From: Bemisia tabaci
Lineage: Eukaryota; Arthropoda; Insecta; Hemiptera; Aleyrodidae
Assembly (NCBI RefSeq): GCF_918797505.1
Contig: NC_092802.1
Span: 16,451,883 to 16,515,882 of the forward strand
Reading direction: 5' to 3'
DNA: 64,000 nucleotides
Shown: one piece after another, positions 49,750 to 60,456 of the stretch
How positions within the stretch are numbered: position 1 is the first letter of the stretch
How the letters are laid out: each line of letters starts with the position of its first letter
The notes under the pieces: generated by a model
Told to the model about the DNA's origin: nothing
Databases searched by the model: none
The model's input: the letters and a program-made list of their open reading frames with translations, nothing else
Translations under genes and position numbers: made by a program

Positions 49750-50413
49750 TTCATGAGCGGGTGGATTGAATTCATGCGTCAAGAATCATTAAAAATCTTT
49801 GGAAGGAGTTGTTTTTGGTAATTTTTGTTGTGCGCGTCGCATTCTACGTGAAATGTTAGTTAAGAAACATGTTTCAGAATACTGAAATTCGTGCCTTGTC
49901 TAGTGGTCCATTGTCAGTCAGTCAGAAGTAAAGCCGCTCCACCATTCAATCGAACGATTATTTCCCGACAAACTAATCACGGAATCCGCTGAGACTCGGC
50001 GCGCGGCGGTGGAACAGAGCCCGGGACAAAATAGAATTATCGGTTTACGTTCACACTCGAAGTGATAAAAATTAAATCATAGCCGAGCGCCCCAAAGTGG
50101 GGTTAAGCGGGGCCAAGGCAGCGGCGTTACGGGTGCTAATGAAGTCATATTTTCAATCTGGCCCCGGCCCGGCGCGGCGCCCCATTTAGGGGAAAATGGC
50201 CCCCCGCGGCGAGAGAATCAAAACAATTCAGCACAATTCGACTCATTACAACTCAATTATTGCGACTGAGCGGCTCCCTTTCTCTCGGCGTTTGACTTCC
50301 TCCCCCACCCCCCTCCCCGTCACTCTGTCTCACTCCCCCCTTTCGCTCACCCTATGTTACGCCTCTTAATTTCCAAATTATCCGTCTCTCTCACGCTGTT
50401 TCTCCTGCCGACA

Positions 50414-50817
50414 GATAATCGAAATTGATAGACAAAATAATAGACAAAGAAGACAATTACACTGGAAAAAAAACACATTGGATCTAGAGTCCAGACTTTA
50501 AAAAGAAAAAATACTCTTGACTCGATCGGATTTTTGCTTAAATCAAGAACCAAGCCTCTTAATTTGAGCGGATTTTCTTTTGATTTAAGCAAAAATCTGA
50601 TTCAATCAAGAGTATTTTTTCTTGTCAATGTTTTTAAGAGTCTGGACTCTAGATCCAATGTGTTTTTTTCTTTTTCCAGTGTGAAAAATGGAGCAATTAT
50701 ATTGGTTGAAACCGGTGGTTTTTATAGACCAAGGAAGAAAATTATGGACTAACTACGCGGCTTTTGGAGATTACCATTAAACTATTAATTACCTCCTTTG
50801 CTCATTGTAACTACAAC
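50414..50817. mobile_element. MITE-I copy, interrupted by MITE-B copy 8
   Basis: ATTGATAGACAAAATAATAG and AAAGAAGAC precede the insertion. AGCAATTATATTGGTTGAAA and ATTGTAACTAC follow it. The right end is truncated. Confidence 0.75.
50460..50681. mobile_element. MITE-B copy 8, nested in MITE-I
   Basis: Intact ends; about 15 bp of the left arm is deleted. It interrupts the MITE-I copy at 50414-50817. Confidence 0.87.
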
Positions 50818-51870
50818 GAATATTCTCATTGTTTGATAACCGAAAATTTGTTACCTAAGCTCCTTTTATCATCGAGTAACTCTTACTTGTTGAGGTTACG
50901 GGTTTCTGGCATCGAATTTTCTTTCTTGCACGAGTGAGGAGCTTTTGGGAGAGATATTCCGAGAACCCCCCTTCGGAACTTTCTCTTCCAACCCTCACCC
51001 TTTCACTTTCACACTCCTATAGGCCAGGTTTTATTTTCGTTTCCCCTCCAACGTTCCGCCGCGCCAGTGATCCATTTTCGCACTCGATTCTTCACTTTTC
51101 AATCAAATTTTTACCCCCCCCCCCCCCCCACATCGCCGTGCTGGGGCCACGACCCTCGTATTTACTTTTAATTCGATTGTCACTCGTTTTCCGGCTGCGA
51201 ACGTGTTCTCGGCGAAAAAAATCGGCCGCTGGTAATTTGCTTAAACTGCATCCGCCCGATTCCCAGATTCCAATTTTGGAGTCAATCTAATTTTTCAGTT
51301 TTGTTTCCCCTCGCGATTTCGCCCCTTGCAAATTGCCGTTTCCGCGAGTCACTCCGGCGGTCCTCCTCTTCACCGACATTATAATGTTATAAAAGCGTCA
51401 AATAAACGTATCTACCAACCAACCATGTTTACACGTGAGCGGCGCGTATTCAGCGGAAGCGAAACAACTACCTAAAAAAATAAAAAATAAAAAAAAAGTA
51501 AAGAATAAAACAGCGTGAGCCTAAAGAATCATTCTGAACCAAAAAATCGACAAATTGCAGAGCAATTGTATGATAACTGCTCTGAATATCTAAGCAAATT
51601 CGATACTTGGACTCAATCGAAAATTGGAACCTATAATCATGTCGATATTGACTTAAAGCAGGAATTTTTAAACAAAATTTGACCAATTTTTATTTTTAGG
51701 TCCAAACTGCTACAACACGAGTTTCGAGGAGAATATAAAAATGTTACCATCCGAAGTGCACTCAATCTTTTCACTTAAAAATGCATGTGCTTTTTTTCGC
51801 ATTTAGGTCATTTAAAAATGGATTTCGAGCCTATCCTCCAAGCGTATGATACGGCTGCACTCCTGCCAGC
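50818..51870. other. No recognised gene
   Basis: Contains a C-run at 51113-51128. The plus frame 50934-51290 (118 codons) is C-rich and has no recognised motif. Confidence 0.5.
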
Positions 51871-52030
51871 TGAGTATTAAAATTGATAGCCAAAGAAAAA
51901 ATAGTGAGTTTGGAGCAATCCTATTAGTTGAAATGGCTGGTTCTTATAGACTGAAAGAGAAAATGATGGACTAATTATAGGGTGTTTCATGGGTTGCCGT
52001 TAGTTCTATTGCCTATCTTCCTTGTCCATT

Positions 52031-52984
52031 CACTGGTAGTCCAGGCGCCTGGTAAGTCTACCTGGAATTTTGGGTACACAGCGATTTTTTTGGCTTACTT
52101 TATGTTTTTGGGGTCGCTGAATCCGAATCTGAAGTTTCGTACCGCGTATCTGGTGAGCATTTTCCGCCATTTTGAAAAAATGGCCTAAAAAGGCCTTTTT
52201 TGCGGTTTTTTTTATATAGCGGCTACGCATGAGAAAAAGTCCCGGATTTAGCTAATGTTTTGAATAGCTGACAAAATTTGGAAGAAAATGGTATATAAAT
52301 ATGCTAGGTTTGCTCAAAAATTGAGGAACCTCGGATCTCGGAACTTTGGAACGCTTCGGAACTTGGCTGACCGCGGCGAGCCGGATCGCGCGTTTGACGG
52401 GTACGCCGCGAAAACGTGAATGGGCGCGATGTTCACGATGCTGTATCTTCCTCAATTTTTAAGCAAACCTAGCATATGTATGCACCATTTTCTTCCAAAT
52501 TTTGTCAGCCATTCAAAACATTAGCTAAATTCGGGACTTTTTCTCGTGCGTAGCTGCTATATAAAAAAAAAACGCAAAAAAGGCCTTTTTAGGCCATTTT
52601 TTCAAAATGGCGGAAAATGCTCACCAGATACGCGGTAGGAAACTTCAGATCCGGATTCAGCGACCCAAAAAACATAAAGTGAGCCAAAAAAAATCGCTGT
52701 GTACCCAAAATTCCAGGTAGCCTCATTTTTAGCTACCAGGCGCCTGGACTATGGAAAAAAAAAAACACATTGGATCTAGAATCCAGACTCTTGAAAACAT
52801 TGACAAGAAAAAGGACTCTTGATTCAATCAGATTTAAGCTTAAATCAAAAGGAAATCCGCTCAAATTAAGAGGCTTGGTTCTTGATATAAGCTTAAATCT
52901 TATTGAATCAAGAGTATTTTTTCTTGTCGCTGTTTTTAAGAGTCCGGACTCTAGATCCAATTAATGTGGTTTTTTTTCCGAGTG
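52031..52984. mobile_element. MITE-B copy 9, nested and itself interrupted, TT duplication
   Basis: The terminal CACTGG (52031-52036) is split from the rest of the element (52752-52984) by a 715-bp palindrome. The outer flanks are TT on both sides. Relative to other MITE-I copies, the empty site is CCATTGCAACC, confirming a 2-bp duplication. Confidence 0.88.
52037..52751. mobile_element. Palindromic element TAGTCCAGGCGCCTGG, innermost of a three-level nest
   Basis: Inverted ends TAGTCCAGGCGCCTGGTA, with arms of ~300 bp (shared GTACACAGCGATTTTTTTGG, GCATTTTCCGCCATTTTG, AAATTTGGAAGAAAATGGT). The ~110-bp GC-rich centre is at about 52322-52440. TGG flanks both sides (52034-52036 and 52752-52754). 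Confidence 0.85.
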
Positions 52985-53694
52985 TTGCAACCACCCGCTT
53001 ACACCAATACGATCCCTCCATATCATTTTTGTCTATAGCTTTGTCTACCAATTTCAACAATCAGCTCGCTTAAAGCTTTTGCAACACCCAGTTGCGTGTT
53101 AGAGTCGTAGAGCATGCAAGGGCTAAACTTTTTTAGCCCCTAAGGTTCGTTTTGGACGGTGGGTAGCGGTTGCGTTGTGGTGCCATGGAAGGGTTGAAAA
53201 GAAGCTCATCACTGTCATGAGGGCACGTGGCGGCGGAGACCGCAAACAGTGAGCTTGCCACCTTTTGATTTATTAGCCCCTCCCCCTCGTCCATCCCTGC
53301 CGTAATCCCGGAGCCATCCCTTTTTCTTTCCGAAGCACCCCGTCATTGTTTCTCATCCGATCTCTTATAACCCTCTCCTCAGTTGCCTGGGGTGAAATGA
53401 ATTAGTCAGAGGCTGAAAAACAATTCACCTGAGGTCACAAAATGAGATGTATCTTTTAAAAATAACAATGGAGAATTTGCGAGTGTAAATTTGAGGTAAT
53501 TCGACGGACGCTGTATTTTGTGTCGGAGCGACATGCAACATATCGCATCAATTAATTCAATTGCTTCAGCTTTTTGTTGATTTTTCGGTTGATTTTGTGT
53601 GATACTATTCTCAGCGATTGGTCTGTTAACTAAACTTTTGGGTTATCAGAAATAAATATCTATTTCTCGAACTATGCCGGGATGGTGACGATAC

Positions 53695-53770
53695 TCGTTG
53701 TAGGCGGATCCAAAGGGGGTGTAGGGGGCGTCTCCATCCCCAAAAACCCGGAAAAAGGGAGGAAAAAAAG
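53695..53770. repeat. Dispersed GGCGGATCCA...GGGGGCGT segment
   Basis: GGCGGATCCAAAGGGGGTGT, then AGGGGGCGTCTCC. A similar segment is at 34611-34680 (GGTGGATCCAGGGGATCG then AGGGGGCGTACACCC). Probably the end of another transposon; no partner end seen. Confidence 0.5.
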
Positions 53771-53911
53771 ATGGAAGAAATAGAAAAGAATAAGAAAAAA
53801 CTATTTCGTTCGATGATTATTCATGACAAAATCGATTCAAATTGCATCTAATTGCTTCAAAAATTCACGAATTTGCTGGAGGAGGCCCTCTGGCCCTCGT
53901 TCGACATGTCT

Positions 53912-54175
53912 GCGGGCTGATTATCGATATTGATACACAAAGCTATATGTAGACAAAGAAGACATAGGGAGTATGGAGCGATCCTAATGGTTGAAATGCA
54001 TGATGTCTATGAACTAAATGAGAAAATGATGGATTAACTATAGGGTCTCTTGTGGGTTGCTGTTAGTCAGTCTATTACCTACCTCCTTTGTCTATTGTAA
54101 CCACTCGCTTCCGCCAATAGGATCCCTCCTATACCATTTGTCCTCTTTGTCTATCAATTTTAATAATCGGCCCGC
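53912..54175. mobile_element. MITE-I complete copy
   Basis: Starts GCGGGCTGATTATCGATATT and ends TTTTAATAATCGGCCCGC. Uninterrupted, so it serves as reference for the interrupted copies. Confidence 0.85.
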
Positions 54176-54229
54176 TGAGTCCGCCTATTGTACGCGTAAT
54201 TTAGATCCAAAGATCCACATAGACCCATA

Positions 54230-54482
54230 CTGCCATGCTAAGGAAAAACGCCGTATGAACCTCCAGGCGTTGCCAAATTTCCATTGATAAAACACGAATT
54301 TCCTGGTAAACTCGTGAATATTTTTCTTCCAATATTTAAGATAATTTTGTTCGCAATTTCACCTAAAATTCCTGAAAATTTCAAGGAAAAATATTCATAC
54401 CTTTCCTCAAAAATAAACATTTTATCGACGGAAATTTGGCAACTCTCGAATGTTCATACGGCGTTCTTCCTTAGCACGGCAG
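54230..54482. mobile_element. MITE-A copy (54.2 kb)
   Basis: Left end CTGCCATGCTAAGG; right end CCTTAGCACGGCAG. Well preserved. Confidence 0.87.
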
Positions 54483-54812
54483 TACACGAAATAAACCAAA
54501 ATTATTTCGGAAGCTGCGGCAACGTCGAACCGCTTTGCATCGGATTTTAATTTCACCATTTGAGTGGTTTGATTTATGTCCGTTGCACCCCTCCGTCCCT
54601 CGCCCGATCGACCGCGGGATCATGGTTAATTTCCTCGCTTCCGGAATTTAGTGACGCATGTTGCGTGTGCCCACCGTTGACGTCATACTAGCGATGCCTT
54701 CTTGATCCCAACATGTGTTGTTTTGATTGATTGTCCGACGATAAGCGCGCGATGCACATAAATAAATTAAAAACAATGCTCGGCTTCATCCTTCGTCAAG
54801 TGCAGTTTAATT

Positions 54813-54949
54813 GGACTACATTCTGTAGTTAGGAGCTGAAATTTCAAGCTCACTGTAGAAATAGCGTATGTGCCGTTAGTTTCCACATGCAGATAAGTGC
54901 TCTTAAAAATGAGTCAGCTATTGTAGTTCCTACTTGCAAAATGAAGTCT
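54813..54949. mobile_element. MITE-K copy 3
   Basis: GGACTACATTCTGTAGTTAG and ACTTGCAAAATGAAGTC ends, with the shared GCAGATAAGTGCTCTT block. Confidence 0.75.
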
Positions 54950-54984
54950 AGCTCTACTTCAACCAGCCGATTCGTCTTCAACCT

Positions 54985-55197
54985 ACACCGAAAAAAAAGT
55001 GATGCTAGTTTAACATTCTGAATGTGAAAAAGTGTGCGAGAACTCACAAAACGCTGAAATAACCGTTACAGCAGTTACTTTAGCAATAATGCGAAGATGT
55101 AAAACTAACTGCTGTTGCGGTTGGATCAGCGTTTTGTGAGTTGTCGCACACATTTTTACATCCAGAATGTTGAAAATCAGCATCTTTTTTTTCGGCA
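54985..55197. mobile_element. Palindromic MITE (ACCGAAAAAAAAGTGATGCT)
   Basis: Inverted blocks: AACATTCTGAATGTGAAAAA with TTTTTACATCCAGAATGTT, and GAACTCACAAAACGCTGA with its inverse. Terminal TTTTTTTTCGG. Confidence 0.82.
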
Positions 55198-55250
55198 CAT
55201 AGATGAGCCCCCAGACCTTATCAGTCGCATCGCGTGCAGAGGATCAGTTG

Positions 55251-55509
55251 CACCGGAAAAAAAGTCCCTTGTATCCAAAGTCTCTCTAAAACGCCAAAAG
55301 ACTCCAAAAACTCTTCCAAGGACTCTTGTAAATTGTACAAGAGACTATACTCTTGATTTAAACGGATTTTTGCTTGAATCAAAGAGAAATCCCCTTATAT
55401 TAAGAGGCATGGCTATCGATTTAAGCTGAAATCCGATTGAATCAAGAAATTTTCTCTCGTTAAACTTTAAAATTCTGGACTTCACATCCAAGAAACTTCT
55501 TTTTCAGTG
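55251..55509. mobile_element. MITE-B distant relative
   Basis: Ends CACCGGAAAAAAAG and TTTTTCAGTG. The interior keeps GGATTTTTGCTTGAATCAAA and an AAGAGGCATGG spacer, but is much diverged. Confidence 0.7.
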
Positions 55510-55693
55510 TATAAAATTCAGCTTGAGCGAAAATAAGACTTTTGCCCTGTAAAGTATATTCCTGAAACCCTTAGATATCCGCAGACGAGAGGCACATCCT
55601 CTCTCTAGTTCTTCAACTTCTCAAGGATTCAGCCCGAGTTGAGTCTATTTACGCAGATCCACCGTCCACGTATCAATCCTGTGAAAATTCGTC

Positions 55694-55761
55694 GCCACCA
55701 GTGGCATTCGAACCCAAGACTTGTTGACCCAGGGTCAGACGCGCTAATCAGGAATCCAACA
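55694..55761 (-). other. tRNA-like segment (minus strand)
   Basis: Minus strand reads TGATTAGCGCGTCTGAC (D-arm/A-box like) and, ~25 bp on, GGGTTCGAATGCC (B box). Spacing is tRNA-like, but a full cloverleaf is not obvious. Confidence 0.55.
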
Positions 55762-55893
55762 TGGTCGGTTTGACGATGACATAGGTGTGCAACTGACTCA
55801 TTGCATAATGTAGGAAAACGTCGAATGTGCATCAATTCGTCGCCTGTACCTGACATAAGGGCATAAGTACACTCTACAATGAACCCTGTCTTC

Positions 55894-56685
55894 CAGGGCC
55901 GGATTTTCCTACTTGCCACCCATGGGCCGCTGTATTTTGCCGCCCCCTTCTCATTCGTTTTGAAACATCAATAAAGACCATCAAGTAAACGTGCCAGCGG
56001 GGGAGGGGTGCATAAGACGCGTTTACTCGTGTTGAACACATTTTTTGGGAAAGCCCTATCAACACTACTAGCAAAAAGTCATGGAACTTTGCGCGAAAGT
56101 CAAGTTTCGTAATTCTATCTCTAATGGACAAGGCCTCTCTTATAAGAAATGAACGAAAAAATTATGAAAGAACGAACACAAAATTTGGTTTATAATGATT
56201 TTAACTTTCCGCAGCGCCGCGCACCGTATTTGGCGCAATGCGTGAAGTATTCACGCAGTCTTGTAGGCGGTATCCGTTTCACGCTGACCACAATAACCGC
56301 ACTGTGTTTGATGCAATGCGTGAAGTATTCTGGCAGTCTCGTAGGCGCTAATATGTGTTACATGCCGATTGCCGCGCCGAGAGCTTCTCCTTTTCATCTC
56401 AAGTCCTCGTCATCATTTCTCCCTAAGTCGCGCCGTCCCAGGCCAAATTGTGTGTTTGGTTTCTCTCTTAACTCGACTAGTTAAAGGTGCTGTCTCTTGT
56501 ATCACTGAAAGACGACAAATTTAGAAATTACTATACTCTCAGGAAATGAGAGATTTTGTAGCCTTTTCTCGTTTGTAATTTTTTTTTCTAAATCCGATTT
56601 TTTTCCATACCTACATTTAAAGAAAATTGCAAAATTTGCCGCCTTGGGCCACGACCCATGTGGCCACCCCCTTAATCCGGCTCTG
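55894..56685. mobile_element. hAT-N1 copy 6, reverse, 8-bp duplication CTGTCTTC
   Basis: Starts CAGGGCCGGATTTTCC and ends TTAATCCGGCTCTG. Perfect CTGTCTTC at 55886-55893 and 56686-56693. Two minisatellite units at about 56225-56350. Confidence 0.93.
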
Positions 56686-56706
56686 CTGTCTTCCATGCAA
56701 TTCAAT

Positions 56707-56752
56707 GCTTTTCTGGGCTCATCTCAATGTGTAGTTACGCCCTTATGTCAGC
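56707..56752. mobile_element. MITE-H right-end fragment
   Basis: GGGCTCATCTCAATGTG, then TACGCCCTTATGTCAG and GCGACGA, matches the family right half. Confidence 0.55.
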
Positions 56753-57755
56753 CAAGCGACGAATTAATGACGGATACTCATTAAAAGCCATAGAAAAGTG
56801 ATGGAAATCATTGAAGTACAGTAGAAACCCCCCAAAACTGGAGGAGTATGAGCCCAGTAATGAGCCGGGTATTGCTATCTTTCTTTTAAAATCGACTGTT
56901 CTTTTAACCCCCCTCAATATGGGTTTTCCCTTTTTTGGAAGTCAGCAATAAAAGAAACGCTTAAAATTACCTCCAGATACTAATTCTCATTAATATTTGT
57001 TCATAAACATTGTCACACTGTAAAAAAAAAATATTTTGCTTCTCTAACTTGGGGGGCCGTGACCCCCAGGGAAAGCGTTTTTGGAAGAAACGTTATGTCA
57101 CAAAAAGTCTTTTTCTGACCCGAAGAATCGACTCCTATAATATTTGTAGTTAATCCTGGGGCACCCTGTAGACAAAGAAGACGTAGAGAGGGCATGGAGC
57201 GATCCCATTGGATGCAACTGGCAGGTTTACAGACTGAGGGGGAATAGCTTGTCAATAAATAGAAAAAATCTGCCACGCATAAAATATTCATAGTAAATGA
57301 TTTGAAACGGAGCATGCAGAAAAAACCCACCGTTACCATTGAAAACTGATTGCAAAAACTTTGTTTAATGCGACAGTTGTTGAAATAATCATACTTAAAG
57401 CAATAGGAGCCTTTTTAAATATTTAATTTTCTCTTTGAATACGAAATGAGGCTTTTTTCATTTCTCGCTTTTACTGCTACTTGTTTTGTCGTTTGGGTTT
57501 ATAGATTTTGTAAATAAGTAAATTACTTTTGCATGTCGAGGTCAGCTCTGCGTGACCCAATTTGAAACACTAGATCGGAGGTAAAACGAGAAAAATAGAA
57601 TCAGTGCTATGTGTATTTCCGAGACGTGACTGGGACAATTATTTTAAAAGTTCCATAAACTCTAATTTATCTGACTCACCACTGAAAAGTTGTCGGGGCT
57701 TCATGTCAAGTCGGAAAGCATTAAAAATCCTCAATCCTATATACAACTTCGTGAG
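56753..57755. other. No recognised gene
   Basis: CACTGTAAAAAAAAAATATT at 57015 may be one end of a CACTG-type MITE; no right end found. A MITE-I fragment is at 57168. Confidence 0.5.
57168..57242. mobile_element. MITE-I fragment
   Basis: GTAGACAAAGAAGACGTAGA then GGAGCGATCCCATTGGATGC; a left-half remnant. Confidence 0.6.
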
Positions 57756-58199
57756 TAAAGGGTATCCCGGGATAAGCATGTCAAAATGCCCTTGTGAACG
57801 GATTTTTATTTTAACCATTTTAAGTCATCAAGGGTGTCCTAAAACTTAGGTTCTGGGGAATTTTAGCCCCCCAACCCCCTCCACCCCCCCTCAGACCCCC
57901 AAAAACCGCTTTTTGGGGCTATTTTTGACTATGCTAACGTCTTTTCCTCATAACTTTCGTAATTTTCGTTAGAATTGAACCAAAATTTGTCAGAATCTAC
58001 ATCAATTAGCTTAGTTTTTGTAGAAACAAATTCATCATCATCGGATAATATTTTAGCTACTAAAAAAATTCGTAAATTTTTTTAAAAAAATCATTTTTTT
58101 TCCTTTTTTCGCGCTAGGTGACGTATGGAAACGAGTACACAAACAAAAATTGCCTCTTTTCTTAAGTTATACATCCAATAAGATACAGAAAAAATTTCG

Positions 58200-58790
58200 T
58201 GTTGATCGGAGTGGTGCGCCATACTTAAAAACGCAATTTTCTAACCTCAAAACGGCCAAAATGCCACCATAGCCTCCTTTGATGACTAGGCGTGGAGAAA
58301 TATGTAGAGAGAAACATCCGGTTTTATTGTCTCACCTCTTAAGTGATCCACTTAAGTACCTTGAGCCAAAATTTCGAGTTGATCAGAGTGGTGCGCAACA
58401 CCCAAGCACGCAATTTTCTAACCTCCAAACGGTCAAATTGCCCATTTCGGCACCAATTATCACTCCGTGTCGAAAAATAAGAAGAGGGACATCCGGTTTT
58501 ATCATCTCACCTCTTAAGTGATCCACTTAAGTACCTTGAGCCAAAATTTCGAGTTGATCGGAGTGGTGCGCAACACCCAAACACGCAATTTTCTAACCTC
58601 AAAACAGCCAAATTGCCCATTTCGGCTGAATTCGGAACCCATTATCACTCCGCATCAAAAAATAAGAAGAGGGACATCCGATATTATAGTCCTACCTCAT
58701 AAATTAGACACATAAGTACATTTAGTTGAAATTTTGTGTCAATCAGAGTGGTGCGCGACACCGAAGCACGCCGTATTCTAACCTGAAATC
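58200..58790. repeat. Left-arm tandem array, about four ~180-bp units
   Basis: Successive units share 'cacttaagtaccttgagcc', 'caattttctaacctc' and 'agaagagggacatccg' blocks. The first unit is shorter and more diverged, and the last reads GTGCGCGACACCG. Confidence 0.85.
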
Positions 58791-59043
58791 TCCCAAAATT
58801 CTCATTTTGGCATTCATTATCACTGTATGTCAGCGACGAGCCCGCTTGAAAAGTGCATGATGCACATTTCAAAGTTCATTTTGGCACCCTACAGCGTAGC
58901 AGACCCGATCACTCAGCGAAACCTCTGAACTACCAGGAATTATATGACAGTAGGGAGGCTCGCTCATCCCCCACGTAGAAGCGTTCCCTCCTCCAAACTT
59001 CAATAATACGTAGTAGTGCACTGAGTACTGGCAAATTCTAGTA

Positions 59044-59990
59044 ACTAAATTAACAAGAAAACGGCGTGTTCGGGTGTTGCGCACCACTCTGATCGACATG
59101 AAATTTCGACTAAATGTACTTAAGTGTCTAATTTATGAGGTAGGACTATAATATCGGATGTCCCTCTTCTTATTTTTTGACACGGAGTGATAATGGTTTC
59201 CGAATTCAGCCGAAATGGGCAATTAGGACGTTTTGAGGTTAGAAAATTGCGTGTTTGGGTGTTGCGCACCACTCTGATCAACTCGAAATTTTGACTCAAG
59301 GTACCTAAGTGGATCACTTAAGAGGTGAGATGATAAAACCGGATGTCCCTCTTCTTATTTTTTGACACGGAGTGATAATGGGTTCCGAATTCAGCCGAAA
59401 TGGGCAATTTGGCCGTTTTGAGGTTAGAAAATTGCGTGCTTGGGTGTTGCGCACCACTCTGATCGACACGAAATTTCGACTAAATGTACTTATGTGTCTA
59501 ATTTATGAGGAAGTACAATAATATCGGATATCCCTCTTCTTATTTTTTGACTCGGAGTAATAATGGGTGCCGAAATCACCCGAAATGAGCAATTTGGCCG
59601 TTTTGAGGTTAGAAAATTGCGTGTTTGGGTGTTGCGCACCACTCCGATCAACTCGAAATTTTGGCTCAAGGTACTTAAGTGGATCACTTAAGAGGTGAGA
59701 TGATAAAACCGGATGTCCCTCTTCTTATTTTTCGACACGGAGTGATAATTGGTGCCGAAATGGGCAATTTGACCGTTTGGAGGTTAGAAAATTGCGTGCT
59801 TGGGTGTTGCGCACCACTCTGATCAACTCGAAATTTTGGCTCAAGGTACTTAAGTGGATCACTTAAGAGGTGAGACAATAAAACCGGATGTTTCTCTCTA
59901 CATATTTCTCCACGCCTAGTCATCAAAGGAGGCTATGGTGGCATTTTGGCCGTTTTGAGGTTAGAAAATTGCGTTTTTAAGTATGGCGCA
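59044..59990. repeat. Right-arm tandem array, about six ~180-bp units, inverse orientation
   Basis: Units are marked by TTGCGCACCACTCTGATC near 59077, 59262, 59447, 59632 and 59807, with a diverged outermost one (GGCGCACCACTCCGATC) near 59983. The arm has about two more units than the left arm. Confidence 0.85.
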
Positions 59991-60456
59991 CCACTCCGAT
60001 CAACACGAAATTTTTTCTGTATCTTATTGGATGTATAACTTAAGAAAAGAGGCAATTTTTGTTTGTGTACTCGTTTCCATACGTCACCTAGCGCGAAAAA
60101 AGGAAAAAAATGATTTTTTTAAAAAAATTTACGAATTTTTTTAGTAGCTAAAATATTATCCGATGATGATGAATTTGTTTCTACAAAAACTAAGCTAATT
60201 GATGTAGATTCTGACAAATTTTGGTTCAATTCTAACGAAAATTACGAAAGTTATGAGGAAAAGACGTTAGCATAGTCAAAAATAGCCCCAAAAAGCGGTT
60301 TTTGGGGGTCTGAGGGGGGGTGGAGGGGGTTGGGGGGCTAAAATTCCCCAAAACCTAAGTTTTAGGACACCCTTGATGACTTAAAATGGTTAAAATAAAA
60401 ATCCGTTCACAAAGGCATTTTGACATGTTTATCCCGGGATACCCTTTATTTACAAT

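Larger units (their letters stand above)
51871..53070. mobile_element. MITE-I copy, outer level of a three-level nest
   Basis: Left half 51871-52030 and right half 52985-53070 (TTGCAACCACCCGC to AATTTCAACAATCAGC). The 954-bp MITE-B copy 9 separates them. Confidence 0.83.
57758..60446. mobile_element. Foldback element with tandem repeats in both arms
   Basis: Both ends carry AAGGGTATCCCGGGATA in inverted orientation, each flanked by TA (57756-57757 and 60447-60448), consistent with a TA target duplication. The arms are long inverted repeats (about 57758-58745 and 59048-60446) around a ~300-bp unpaired centre. Next to the ends, each arm has ~500 bp including a C-rich stretch (57868-57900, mirrored at 60300-60340). 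Inside these lie tandem ~172-190-bp units marked by GTGGTGCGCAACACCC: four on the left (near 58210, 58388, 58560, 58745) and six in inverse orientation on the right. Open frames of 65-80 codons in the units are shared by all copies and look non-coding. No transposase is present. The superfamily is not identified. Confidence 0.88.

Noticed and set aside
58279..59926. Identical 80-codon frames at 58279-58521 and 59684-59926
   Set aside because: They are the two inverted copies of the foldback unit, with no protein signature.
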